From NCBI GenBank assembly GCA_900545505.1, contig UQZC01000056.1:1-8534 (forward strand): 8,534 bases of DNA. Reading direction: 5' to 3'. The notes under the pieces are model-generated. The model was given only the letters and a program-made list of their open reading frames with translations, did not search any database and was not told the DNA's origin. The position numbers and the translations under genes were made by a program. Below are positions 1 to 6,109 of this stretch, one piece after another; positions within the stretch are counted from its first letter, which is position 1, and each line of letters opens with the position of its first letter. This DNA comes from an uncultured Collinsella sp. (GTDB lineage: Bacteria > Actinomycetota > Coriobacteriia > Coriobacteriales > Coriobacteriaceae).

Positions 1-18
1 AGCTTTACTGCAATGCAA

Positions 19-54
19 AGCGGCCCTGCGTCTCTCGTGAGGTGCAGGGCCGCT
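19..54 (-). terminator. Hairpin terminator downstream of kup
   Basis: A perfect 11-bp inverted repeat (AGCGGCCCTGC at 19-29 and GCAGGGCCGCT at 44-54) encloses a 14-nt loop. It lies 20 bases beyond the kup stop codon. Read on the minus strand, the stem is followed by a short, interrupted T-rich stretch (TTTGCATT). The stem is strong but the U-tract is poor, so it may also act as an mRNA 3'-end stabiliser or serve a plus-strand gene to the left of the window. Confidence 0.7.
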
Positions 55-74
55 GTCGTTGATTTATGACGTCG

Positions 75-2306
75 CTAGAAGTTGGCGTCGTTGAGCTGGG
101 TGCTCTCGAGTCCGTCGAGTTGCTGTTGCTCGGGCGTATCGGCGACGCTCTCGAGCAGCTCGGTGGGATCGACGTTCATGCTCTTGCCGGCCTCGTTGCC
201 GTTGACCAGGTCGTCCGAGAAGATGTCGACTTCCATTTCCTCGGCCTCTTCAATCTGAACCTCGAGCGGCACCTGGGTGCGCACGAGCTTAACGGCCGGG
301 CGCATGCGGGCAAACAACGGCACGTACTCGATGATGATGGCAGAGTTCTCGAGACCGTACCAGCGCGCCGGGCTTCCGCAGGCGCGGCGGACGGCGTACT
401 TGATGGCCATCACACGGTGGTCGTTGCGGTTGATGTCCGTTTCGGGGGCAAGCATCTTGCGCAGCATGCAAAAACGGAAGTCGCCCACGTTGCCGCGTGT
501 CTCGTAGATAGAGTAGGTGTGATGCTGCGGCGGCAACTCACCCGATGCCATCAGGTCGCCGACGATCTGGCGCAGGTAGGCGTTGATGCGCTGGTTGACC
601 TTAAAGCCCAGGTCCAAGCGCACGCGGAACAGGAAGTCTGTGCCAAAGGTCTCAACGGAATACTCATGCGTATAGGGCTCGTCGGTAACGTGCACGTTGA
701 TGAACCAATATGCCTTGGCGCGCTTGGGGTGCTTGTCCAGGATGGAATAAAGCACGTCGCGGTCGAGCGTGAGCGGGTCGGGGCTGTTGGTGAGGAACAC
801 CAGATTGCCGGCGAGCACGGGATAGGTCTCGTCGTTGCGCAGGCGGTTGAGCTGATCGATGTACTTGGAGACGGGCAGCAGAATCGTTTGCGTGCGCTCG
901 ATGGCGGTGCCGCGGCGCCACACATACATAAGGCCGAACAGCAGCGCGGCCAGGAAGATCATGACGTAGCCGCCGTCAAAGAACATAGTGAGGCACGAGG
1001 CGAAGAAGCACAGCTCAATGGCACCAAAGAGCAGGGCGAAGACGCAGGCACCCAGCTTGTGCTTGAGGATGCCGGCGATATAGCTCGTCAGCAGTGTGGT
1101 GGTCATGAGCATGGTCACGGTGATGGCGAGGCCATAGGCGCTTTCCATGCGCTCAGAGTTTTGGAATAGCAGCACGATGAAGATGCAGCCGACCCACATG
1201 ATGTTGTTGACGAGCGGAATATAGAGCTGGCCCTTGGTGTCGCTGGGGTAGTGGATGCGCAGGTGCGGCATAAGGTTGAGGCGCGTTGCCTCGGATACCA
1301 GCGAGAACGAGCCGGTGATGAGCGCCTGCGAGGCGATGTTGGCCGACACGGCCGAAAGCACGATGGCAAAGGGGCGCAGGGGCTCGGGGAGCATCATATA
1401 GAACGGGTTGACGATATCCATTGCGAGCATCTGGGGGTTGGAGTTATTGGCGAGCAGCCAAGCGCCTTGACCCAGATAGTTGAGGATGAGGGCCGCTTTA
1501 ACAAACGGCCAGGATGCATAGATGTTTGCCTTGCCCACGTGGCCCATGTCCGAGTAGAGCGCCTCGGCACCGGTTGTCGACAGAAAGACAAAGCCGAGCA
1601 CCATGATGCCCGAGTGGTTGATGGACGAGAACAGGAACATGATGCCGCGGATGGGGTTGAGCGCGCGCAGGATGGACGGGTTGCCGAGCATGTTGAACAG
1701 ACCGGCGCCAGCCAAGAACAGGAACCACAGCGTCATGAGCGGGCCGAACAGCTTGCCGATCGACGAGGTACCGGCGCGTTGCATGGCAAACAGGCCGCAG
1801 ATAATGATGATGGTGATGATGATTACATTGGTCTGGCCGTCACCCAAAAGCGCATGGCCCCACTCGATAGTGCGCAAGCCCTCGATGGCCGTGGTAACCG
1901 TGACGGCGGGGGTGAGGATGCCGTCGGCGAGCAGCGCCGCGCCGCCGATCATGGCAGGGGGGGGCAGCCCAGGGGGTACTTTTTGCTCCCCTCTCCACAG
2001 GGCGAAGATGCCGCCTTCGTTGTGGTTATCGGCCTTCATGGCGATTACCACGTACTTGACCGTGGTCACGAGCGTCATGGTCCAGATGACGAGCGAAAGC
2101 GCGCCCAGAATCATGTCCTCGCTGACGGTGCCGATGCCGCCGTTGTTGGCGACGATTGATTTCATGGTGTACATGGGGCTCGTGCCGATGTCACCATAGA
2201 CGACGCCGAGCGTTACGAGCAGCATGCCAGCGGAGAGGGGAATGGCTCCGTGCCCGCCTTGACCATGCTGGTCTTGGGGGCTTGCCTCCAGTTTGTTGTG
2301 TGCCAC
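75..2306 (-). CDS. kup: KUP/HAK/KT-family potassium uptake transporter
   Basis: Integral membrane K+ importer of the KUP (Trk-independent) family, normally a K+/H+ symporter. The N-terminal signature GVVYGDIGTSP lies at residues 34-44 (numbered from the GTG start), followed by ADNHNEGGIFAL near 93-104 and the motif ADGILTPAV near 127-135, all hallmarks of the family. About twelve hydrophobic segments fill residues 28-465. A soluble cytoplasmic C-terminal domain of about 270 residues ends in a Glu/Asp-rich tail. Total length is 743 aa, slightly above the usual 600-700 because of that tail. The reading frame also opens with an ATG at 2324, but a GGAG-containing sequence (2312-2318) sits 5 nt ahead of the GTG at 2306 and no SD precedes the ATG, so GTG is preferred. 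Transcribed alone; the same-strand exporter gene upstream is separated by a hairpin. A run of eight C (coding strand, 1957-1964) encodes a Pro-rich loop. Confidence 0.95.
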   Translation of the reverse strand: MAHNKLEASPQDQHGQGGHGAIPLSAGMLLVTLGVVYGDIGTSPMYTMKSIVANNGGIGTVSEDMILGALSLVIWTMTLVTTVKYVVIAMKADNHNEGGIFALWRGEQKVPPGLPPPAMIGGAALLADGILTPAVTVTTAIEGLRTIEWGHALLGDGQTNVIIITIIIICGLFAMQRAGTSSIGKLFGPLMTLWFLFLAGAGLFNMLGNPSILRALNPIRGIMFLFSSINHSGIMVLGFVFLSTTGAEALYSDMGHVGKANIYASWPFVKAALILNYLGQGAWLLANNSNPQMLAMDIVNPFYMMLPEPLRPFAIVLSAVSANIASQALITGSFSLVSEATRLNLMPHLRIHYPSDTKGQLYIPLVNNIMWVGCIFIVLLFQNSERMESAYGLAITVTMLMTTTLLTSYIAGILKHKLGACVFALLFGAIELCFFASCLTMFFDGGYVMIFLAALLFGLMYVWRRGTAIERTQTILLPVSKYIDQLNRLRNDETYPVLAGNLVFLTNSPDPLTLDRDVLYSILDKHPKRAKAYWFINVHVTDEPYTHEYSVETFGTDFLFRVRLDLGFKVNQRINAYLRQIVGDLMASGELPPQHHTYSIYETRGNVGDFRFCMLRKMLAPETDINRNDHRVMAIKYAVRRACGSPARWYGLENSAIIIEYVPLFARMRPAVKLVRTQVPLEVQIEEAEEMEVDIFSDDLVNGNEAGKSMNVDPTELLESVADTPEQQQLDGLESTQLNDANF

Positions 2307-2311
2307 GTGGA

Positions 2312-2318
2312 CTCCCTT
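2312..2318 (-). promoter_or_regulatory. Shine-Dalgarno deciding the kup start
   Basis: On the minus strand AAGGGAG ends 5 nt before the GTG at 2306-2304. It lies inside the codons that follow the upstream ATG (2324-2322), which itself has no purine-rich SD. This favours the GTG as the true start. Confidence 0.6.
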
Positions 2319-2328
2319 GGACATCTGG

Positions 2329-2349
2329 TTATCTGTCTAGGACAGATAA
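2329..2349. repeat. Perfect 9-bp inverted repeat in the kup leader
   Basis: Arms TTATCTGTC (2329-2337) and GACAGATAA (2341-2349) are exact reverse complements separated by 3 bp. The element lies between the AT-rich putative -10 region of kup and its ribosome-binding site. It could be a dimeric repressor operator or a stem-loop in the 5' leader. The protein or signal recognising it cannot be told from the sequence. Confidence 0.65.
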
Positions 2350-2362
2350 TCTTTATGCCGTC

Positions 2363-2368
2363 TTTATA
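2363..2368 (-). promoter_or_regulatory. Possible kup promoter -10 element
   Basis: On the minus strand an AT-rich block includes TATAAA, about 57 bases before the GTG start, in otherwise GC-rich DNA. No convincing -35 hexamer lies at the normal spacing, so this is only a candidate, perhaps an activator-dependent promoter. The inverted repeat at 2329-2349 would lie just downstream of the start of transcription. Confidence 0.3.
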
Positions 2369-2406
2369 TATACAAGAGCAGTTTGGCACATCGGGTTATT
2401 TTAGAC

Positions 2407-2430
2407 AATAATCCTCAGCTGGGGATTATT
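2407..2430 (-). terminator. Stem-loop between the EamA gene and kup
   Basis: AATAATCC (2407-2414) pairs perfectly with GGATTATT (2423-2430). Two further inner pairs (one T-G wobble) give a 10-bp stem with an AGCT tetraloop. It lies 34 bases after the exporter stop codon on the minus strand and is followed by a T/A-rich stretch, so it may end the exporter transcript. The stem is AT-rich and lacks a clean U-tract. A role as an upstream site for kup is an alternative. Confidence 0.45.
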
Positions 2431-2463
2431 TATCTACGCAGGTAGCATTCAAAGCAGGGGCTT

Positions 2464-3375
2464 TTAAGCACGCACTGTCTGGGCGATGCCAGCCTTGGCG
2501 TTTGCGCGTTTGCCGGCGAGTTCGCAAAAAATCGCGCCGCCGATGATAAGTGCGGCGCCCGTCAGGCGGATCGGTGTTATGGCTTCGCCTAAAAGGACGG
2601 CCGAGAACACGACCGCCGAAAGCGGCTCGAGGTAGCCGACGACCGCGACGGTCTGAACGGGCAGCTTGGCGACAGCACTAAAATAGAGCAGGCAACCGAT
2701 GCCGGTGTTGACGACGCCGAGCATGATGACGGCGCGCCAATCAATACTGGCGGCGACACCGGCGGACAGGAATGAGGGAGCGCCCTGCGTGATGAGCGTG
2801 AGGACCAGCGCGGTCGCAAAGGCGGCGCTCACCTGGAGCGTGGAGTTCTCGAGGCCTTCGATGTGTGGTGCACCCTTGCTAGCGATGACCATCAGCGCAT
2901 AGCAAAATGCCGAGGCGATACCGCAGGCGATACCTGCAATGGGCATATTGCCGCCTAGACCTTGCGCTGCAATGAGAAAAGCACCGCAAGCAACGGCGAT
3001 AAAGCCGGCGATTTTGCCGCCGGTCAGCTTTTCGCCAAAGATGAGCGGGGAGAGTGCCATGACAATGATGGGGCCGCAGTAGTACAGCAGCGAGGATACG
3101 CCGACGCCGATCGTCTGGTAGGCGCGGAACAGAAAAATCCAGCTGGCGCCCAGCGCAGCTCCCGAGAGGAGGAGGGCTGCGGCTTCGCGGGGGCGAGATG
3201 GCGCCTGCAACTTATGGCGTTGGGTGATGGCGAGAATGGTGACAAGCGAGAGTGCGCCCAAAAACGTGCGTAGTAGCACGATATCCGAGCTCGGCAGCGC
3301 GATGGCAGCGGCGATGATGCCGTTGGAGCCAAACAATAGCAATGCTGCTAAGTACGTAAACAACCCGTTGTTCAT
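2464..3375 (-). CDS. EamA/DMT-superfamily transporter (10-TM exporter)
   Basis: A 303-residue, very hydrophobic protein with the tandem EamA repeat of the drug/metabolite transporter superfamily. Two halves of about five predicted membrane segments each occupy residues 4-135 and 145-285. The conserved helix ends YCGPIIVMALSPLIFGEKLT and YLEPLSAVVFSAVLLGE occur at equivalent places in each half, which is diagnostic of EamA proteins. The Lys/Arg-rich C-terminus should be cytoplasmic. Family members export amino acids, metabolites or toxic compounds; the substrate cannot be read from the sequence. The ATG at 3375 is preceded at 10 nt by GAGGGG (3386-3391). The gene is divergent from a LysR-type regulator with a shared 118-bp control region, suggesting that regulator controls it. 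Identification as EamA is firm; the substrate is unknown. Confidence 0.92.
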   Translation of the reverse strand: MNNGLFTYLAALLLFGSNGIIAAAIALPSSDIVLLRTFLGALSLVTILAITQRHKLQAPSRPREAAALLLSGAALGASWIFLFRAYQTIGVGVSSLLYYCGPIIVMALSPLIFGEKLTGGKIAGFIAVACGAFLIAAQGLGGNMPIAGIACGIASAFCYALMVIASKGAPHIEGLENSTLQVSAAFATALVLTLITQGAPSFLSAGVAASIDWRAVIMLGVVNTGIGCLLYFSAVAKLPVQTVAVVGYLEPLSAVVFSAVLLGEAITPIRLTGAALIIGGAIFCELAGKRANAKAGIAQTVRA

Positions 3376-3405
3376 GCGCTGACATCCCCTCTATATCTGA
3401 GCATC

Positions 3406-3420
3406 TTCACTATGGGTGAA
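3406..3420. promoter_or_regulatory. Candidate LysR-type regulator binding site (T-N11-A dyad)
   Basis: TTCAC (3406-3410) and GTGAA (3416-3420) form a perfect interrupted dyad with a 5-bp centre. T3407 and A3419 are separated by 11 bases, matching the T-N11-A rule for LysR-type regulators. It sits between the two divergent genes, just upstream of the -10 box of the regulator, where an autoregulatory and activating site is expected. Function is inferred from position and form. Confidence 0.6.
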
Positions 3421-3442
3421 CTGGTTTTAGAAGAAAAGCGAA

Positions 3443-3448
3443 TATAAT
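3443..3448 (+). promoter_or_regulatory. -10 box of the lysR-type gene promoter
   Basis: A consensus TATAAT occurs 45 bases before the GTG start of the regulator. The -35 region at 16-17 bp spacing (around 3420-3426) is a poor match and abuts the LysR-type dyad, as in a regulator-controlled promoter. The minus strand of the same block reads TATATT, so a divergent exporter promoter could overlap here. Confidence 0.5.
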
Positions 3449-3493
3449 GCATAGATAACATGACAAAAACTCATGCAAAGGTGGAGGGGCGCC

Positions 3494-4351
3494 GTGGAAA
3501 CGAATATTCAAAAGATGCAGGTGCTGCTCGAGACGGTGCGCGCCGGAAGCTTTACGCGTGCTGCCGAGCGCCTGAGCTATTCGCAATCGGGCGTGAGCCG
3601 TATGGTGGCCGATCTTGAGGCCGATTGGGGCTTTAAGGTGCTCGACCGCAGTCGCGAGGGCGTAGTACTTTCTGCCGATGGACAGCAAGTTATGCCGGCG
3701 GTCGAGGCGTTATGCGAGGAATTTGCTCGTTTGCAGCGACGAGTGGATGAGATGCGTGGGCTCATGCGTGGCAAAATCTGCATCGGTACGTTTTCGAGTG
3801 TGGCGACCCACGTGCTGCCGCCGGTGATTGCGCGCTTTCGCGCCGATCACCCGGACGTCGATTATGAGTTGCTGATGGGTGATTACTCAGAGATTGAACA
3901 ATGGGTGGCTGAGGGTCGTTGTGACCTGGGCTTTATCCCGCGTGAACCCCGAGAAAACGGCATGGCATCGCGGTCTTTGGTGCGCGACGAGTTGATGGCA
4001 GTAGTGCCGGCAGACTCTTTGCTTGCCACGGCGGAGGTCGTTTCTCTTGCCGATTTAGCCAACGAGCAGTTTATTCTGCTAGAACGCGGCACCGATGACG
4101 AGATTACGCCGCTGTTCCGTCGGGCGGGGCTGACGGTGTGCTCCAAGCTGTCGACCTGGGATGATTATGCGATTATGGCTATGGTCGAGGACGGCCTGGG
4201 CGTGAGCATTCTTCCCGCGCTCATCTTGCGCCGTTGTCAGTTCGATGTTGCCGTGCGTTCGCTCGAGGGACATCCCCATCGGCAGATCAACGCCATATAT
4301 CGAACGGCCGATGTTTCGCTTGCCGCCGCTCGTTTTCTCGAATACCTCTAA
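3494..4351 (+). CDS. LysR-family transcriptional regulator
   Basis: Cytoplasmic DNA-binding regulator of 285 residues, a typical LysR-type length. The N-terminal winged HTH spans about residues 4-62 and contains the characteristic run FTRAAERLSYSQSGVSRMVADLE, given here as the segment from about residue 20 to 42. A linker helix (about 65-88) leads to the periplasmic-binding-protein-like effector domain starting near GKICIGTFSSVATHVLPPVI and ending at the C-terminus. The frame is open from an ATG at 3473, but GGAGGG (3483-3488) lies 5 nt before the GTG at 3494 and that start removes a non-conserved basic extension, so GTG is chosen. It is divergent from the EamA exporter with a T-N11-A dyad between them, so it probably senses a small molecule exported by that protein and also controls itself. 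The effector is unknown. Confidence 0.93.
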   Translation: METNIQKMQVLLETVRAGSFTRAAERLSYSQSGVSRMVADLEADWGFKVLDRSREGVVLSADGQQVMPAVEALCEEFARLQRRVDEMRGLMRGKICIGTFSSVATHVLPPVIARFRADHPDVDYELLMGDYSEIEQWVAEGRCDLGFIPREPRENGMASRSLVRDELMAVVPADSLLATAEVVSLADLANEQFILLERGTDDEITPLFRRAGLTVCSKLSTWDDYAIMAMVEDGLGVSILPALILRRCQFDVAVRSLEGHPHRQINAIYRTADVSLAAARFLEYL

Positions 4352-4439
4352 ACGTGTACACGCCATTGTTTGCTTTGGGCAGATCTCGGAGTCCGATACA
4401 TTTTCTCATGAAATTGAACTTTCGAATGAAGCGCCGCGT

Positions 4440-4445
4440 TATACT
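4440..4445 (+). promoter_or_regulatory. Possible -10 box of the XRE-aminotransferase gene
   Basis: TATACT matches five of six consensus bases. The only -35-like hexamer, TTGAAC (4414-4419), is inside the first repeat and 20 bp away, longer than the usual 17. A second possible pair is TTGAAC (4456-4461) with TATAAA (4481-4486) at 19 bp. Both suggest that a protein bound at the repeats affects promoter use. The choice is uncertain. Confidence 0.35.
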
Positions 4446-4453
4446 GCTTGCTA

Positions 4454-4473
4454 AATTGAACCATGGTTCAATT
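4454..4473. promoter_or_regulatory. Perfect 20-bp palindromic operator candidate
   Basis: AATTGAACCA and TGGTTCAATT are exact reverse complements with no spacer, giving a fully symmetric site with core TTGAACCATGGTTCAA. It starts about 9 bases after the candidate -10 box, where a bound dimer would block transcription. XRE proteins typically bind such short palindromes as dimers; autoregulation by the downstream product is inferred. Confidence 0.65.
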
Positions 4474-4501
4474 CGTGTTCTATAAATTGAACTTTGCCAG
4501 C

Positions 4502-4508
4502 AAGGAGG
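4502..4508 (+). promoter_or_regulatory. Consensus Shine-Dalgarno for the fusion gene
   Basis: AAGGAGG lies 5 nt before the GTG at 4514, which sets the start of the HTH-aminotransferase protein. An in-frame ATG at 4463 lies inside the palindrome and has no SD. Confidence 0.8.
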
Positions 4509-4513
4509 TTCTA

Positions 4514-6034
4514 GTGGCCCAAGAGACGTTTAGCGATCGCCTGCGACAGGCTATGTCCGATCGCGACGTTCGCCAGTCGGACGTGATCCGCGCATCGGAG
4601 ATGCTCGGCAAAAAACTCGGCAAGAGTCAGATGAGCCAATATGTGAGCGGCAAGACGATCCCGCGGCGCGATGTGGCTGAGCTGCTCGCCCGTATTTTGG
4701 AGGTCGATGTTACCTGGCTGCTTGCCGGCGACGCCGATCAAGGCGAGGCATCATCACCCCGCAACGATTCCAAGCCCGAACCCCATCCCTCAGCTCAAAT
4801 TGCAAGGAGCACCACCATGCGTACTTTTTCTAAATCCACCAAGCTCGATAACGTCCTGTATGACGTGCGCGGTCCCGTCGTCGACGAGGCCGCCCGTATG
4901 GAGGACGAGGGCGAGCGCATCCTCAAGCTCAATATCGGCAACCCGGCGCCCTTCGGTTTCCGCACGCCCGATGAGGTTATCAAGGACATGCGCCAGCAGC
5001 TGCCCGACTGCGAAGGCTATTCCAACTCGCGTGGCCTGTTCTCCGCGCGCAAGGCAATCATGCAGTATTCGCAGATCAAGGGCCTGCCCAACGTTCAGAT
5101 GGAGCATATCTACACGGGCAACGGCGTGTCCGAGCTCATTCAGCTTTCGATGAACGCGCTGCTCGACAACGGCGACGAGATTCTGATTCCCAGCCCCGAC
5201 TATCCGCTCTGGACGGCGTGCGCAACCCTTGCCGGCGGTCATCCCGTACATTATCTGTGCGATGAGCAGGCGGATTGGTATCCCGACTTGGAGGATATGG
5301 AGTCCAAGATTACGAGCGCGACCAAAGCTCTCGTCATCATCAACCCCAACAACCCCACGGGTTCTGTCTATCCGCGCGAGGTGCTCGAGGGCATCGTCGA
5401 GATTGCGCGCAGGCATCAGCTGATGATCTTTGCCGATGAGATCTACGACCGCCTGTGCATGGACGGCTACGAGCACGTCTCGATTGCCTCGCTCGCCCCC
5501 GACCTGCCCTGCGTTACCTTTAGCGGTCTGTCCAAGTCTCACATGATTGCGGGCTATCGTATTGGCTGGATGGTGCTTTCGGGCAACCAGCGCTGCATGA
5601 GCGACTTCATCATGGGCGTCAACATGCTCTCTAACATGCGCCTGTGCTCCAACGTGCCGGCCCAGTCGATCGTCCAGACGGCACTCGGTGGCCATCAGTC
5701 CGTCAACGACTACATCCGTCCCGGCGGCCGTGTCTACGAGCAGCGCAACTTTGTGTATGAGGCGCTCAACAAGATCGACGGCATCTCGGTGGTTAAGCCG
5801 CGTGCGGCGTTCTACATCTTCCCCAAGATGGATGTTAAAAAGTTCAACATCACCGATGACGAGCAGTTCGCCCTTGACCTGCTGCACGAGAAAAAGATCC
5901 TGATCACGCGCGGCGGCGGCTTCAACTGGGCTGAGCCCGACCACTTCCGTATCGTGTACCTGCCGCGCATGGAAGTGCTCAAAGAGTCGCTCGAAGACCT
6001 CGCCGATTTCTTCGATCATTACCGTCAAAGCTAG
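4514..6034 (+). CDS. alaA: XRE-type HTH domain fused to AlaA-like alanine aminotransferase
   Basis: A 506-residue protein. Residues 5-72 form an XRE/Cro-type helix-turn-helix (helices around 20-31 and 36-51, then a conserved run ending TWLLAGD). A polar Pro/Ser-rich linker covers about 73-101. Residues 102-506 are a complete fold-type I PLP aminotransferase of 405 residues, the length I recall for E. coli AlaA, starting with the AlaA-like STKLDNVLYDVRGPV and LNIGNPAPFGF. Seen in the enzyme: NPNNPTG (AT residues 176-182), ADEIYDRL, the PLP lysine in GLSKSHMIAGYRIGW (Lys341 of the fusion, Lys240 of the domain) and the substrate-carboxylate Arg in HFRIVYLP (Arg479/378). Expected reaction: pyruvate plus glutamate to alanine plus 2-oxoglutarate. 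All key residues appear intact, so it should be active. An internal SD and ATG (4817) could yield the free enzyme. The HTH probably binds the upstream TTGAAC repeats. Fusion is unusual; loss of a stop between two former genes is possible. Confidence 0.9.
   Translation: MAQETFSDRLRQAMSDRDVRQSDVIRASEMLGKKLGKSQMSQYVSGKTIPRRDVAELLARILEVDVTWLLAGDADQGEASSPRNDSKPEPHPSAQIARSTTMRTFSKSTKLDNVLYDVRGPVVDEAARMEDEGERILKLNIGNPAPFGFRTPDEVIKDMRQQLPDCEGYSNSRGLFSARKAIMQYSQIKGLPNVQMEHIYTGNGVSELIQLSMNALLDNGDEILIPSPDYPLWTACATLAGGHPVHYLCDEQADWYPDLEDMESKITSATKALVIINPNNPTGSVYPREVLEGIVEIARRHQLMIFADEIYDRLCMDGYEHVSIASLAPDLPCVTFSGLSKSHMIAGYRIGWMVLSGNQRCMSDFIMGVNMLSNMRLCSNVPAQSIVQTALGGHQSVNDYIRPGGRVYEQRNFVYEALNKIDGISVVKPRAAFYIFPKMDVKKFNITDDEQFALDLLHEKKILITRGGGFNWAEPDHFRIVYLPRMEVLKESLEDLADFFDHYRQS
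4804..4819 (+). promoter_or_regulatory. Internal ribosome-binding site and ATG of the aminotransferase domain
   Basis: AAGGAG (4804-4809) followed by a 7-nt spacer and an in-frame ATG (4817-4819) lies exactly where a stand-alone AlaA would start (MRTFSKSTKLDNVLYDVRG). The HTH reading frame runs through it without a stop. This looks like a working start site retained within a fused gene and predicts a separate 405-residue enzyme. Confidence 0.65.
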
Positions 6035-6058
6035 TGGGATAGAAGCTCCGCACTATGA

Positions 6059-6094
6059 AAAGCTCCCTGCAGTTGTTTTGCTGCAGGGAGCTTT
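6059..6094. terminator. Bidirectional rho-independent terminator
   Basis: A perfect 14-bp stem (AAAGCTCCCTGCAG at 6059-6072 and CTGCAGGGAGCTTT at 6081-6094) has an 8-nt T-rich loop. On the plus strand the stem runs into TTTCTT; on the minus strand into TTTT. It lies 24 bases after the aminotransferase stop and 15 bases beyond the deformylase stop, so it serves both convergent genes. Confidence 0.92.
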
Positions 6095-6109
6095 CTTGAA
6101 TCGGCGGAA

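Larger units (their letters stand above)
4411..4492. repeat. Three helically phased AAATTGAAC repeats upstream of the XRE-aminotransferase gene
   Basis: AAATTGAAC occurs at 4411-4419, 4453-4461 and 4484-4492 in the same orientation; the first and third extend to AAATTGAACTTT. Start-to-start distances are 42 and 31 bp, close to four and three turns of B-DNA, so all copies face the same side of the helix. The second copy forms one arm of the 20-bp palindrome at 4454-4473. This is the arrangement of an array of operators, most simply for the HTH domain encoded directly downstream. Confidence 0.7.

Noticed and set aside
66..1169. Long plus-strand open frame of 367 codons antisense to kup
   Set aside because: It lies wholly opposite kup, has an unnatural composition rich in His, Gly, Val and Ala without a recognisable fold, and no convincing SD. 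High-GC codon structure commonly opens such antisense frames.
1251..2159. Second long plus-strand open frame antisense to kup
   Set aside because: Hydrophilic, Arg/His/Asp-rich mirror of membrane-segment codons; no family resemblance and no SD.
3391..3415. TTCACC and GATATA as a minus-strand promoter for the EamA gene
   Set aside because: The 17-bp spacing is good, but transcription would begin at about 3385, after the SD at 3386-3391, leaving no ribosome-binding site on the message.
4353..4362. 10-bp palindrome CGTGTACACG directly after the LysR-type stop codon
   Set aside because: Too short and loopless to be a terminator, with no repeat elsewhere in the window; could easily be chance.
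4463..4513. ATG start of the fusion gene at 4463
   Set aside because: It sits in the centre of the palindrome without an SD. The GTG at 4514 has a consensus AAGGAGG and starts right at the HTH domain.
4790..6028. 412-codon minus-strand open frame opposite the aminotransferase
   Set aside because: The plus strand has unmistakable AlaA motifs throughout; the minus frame shows none and is a GC-driven shadow.
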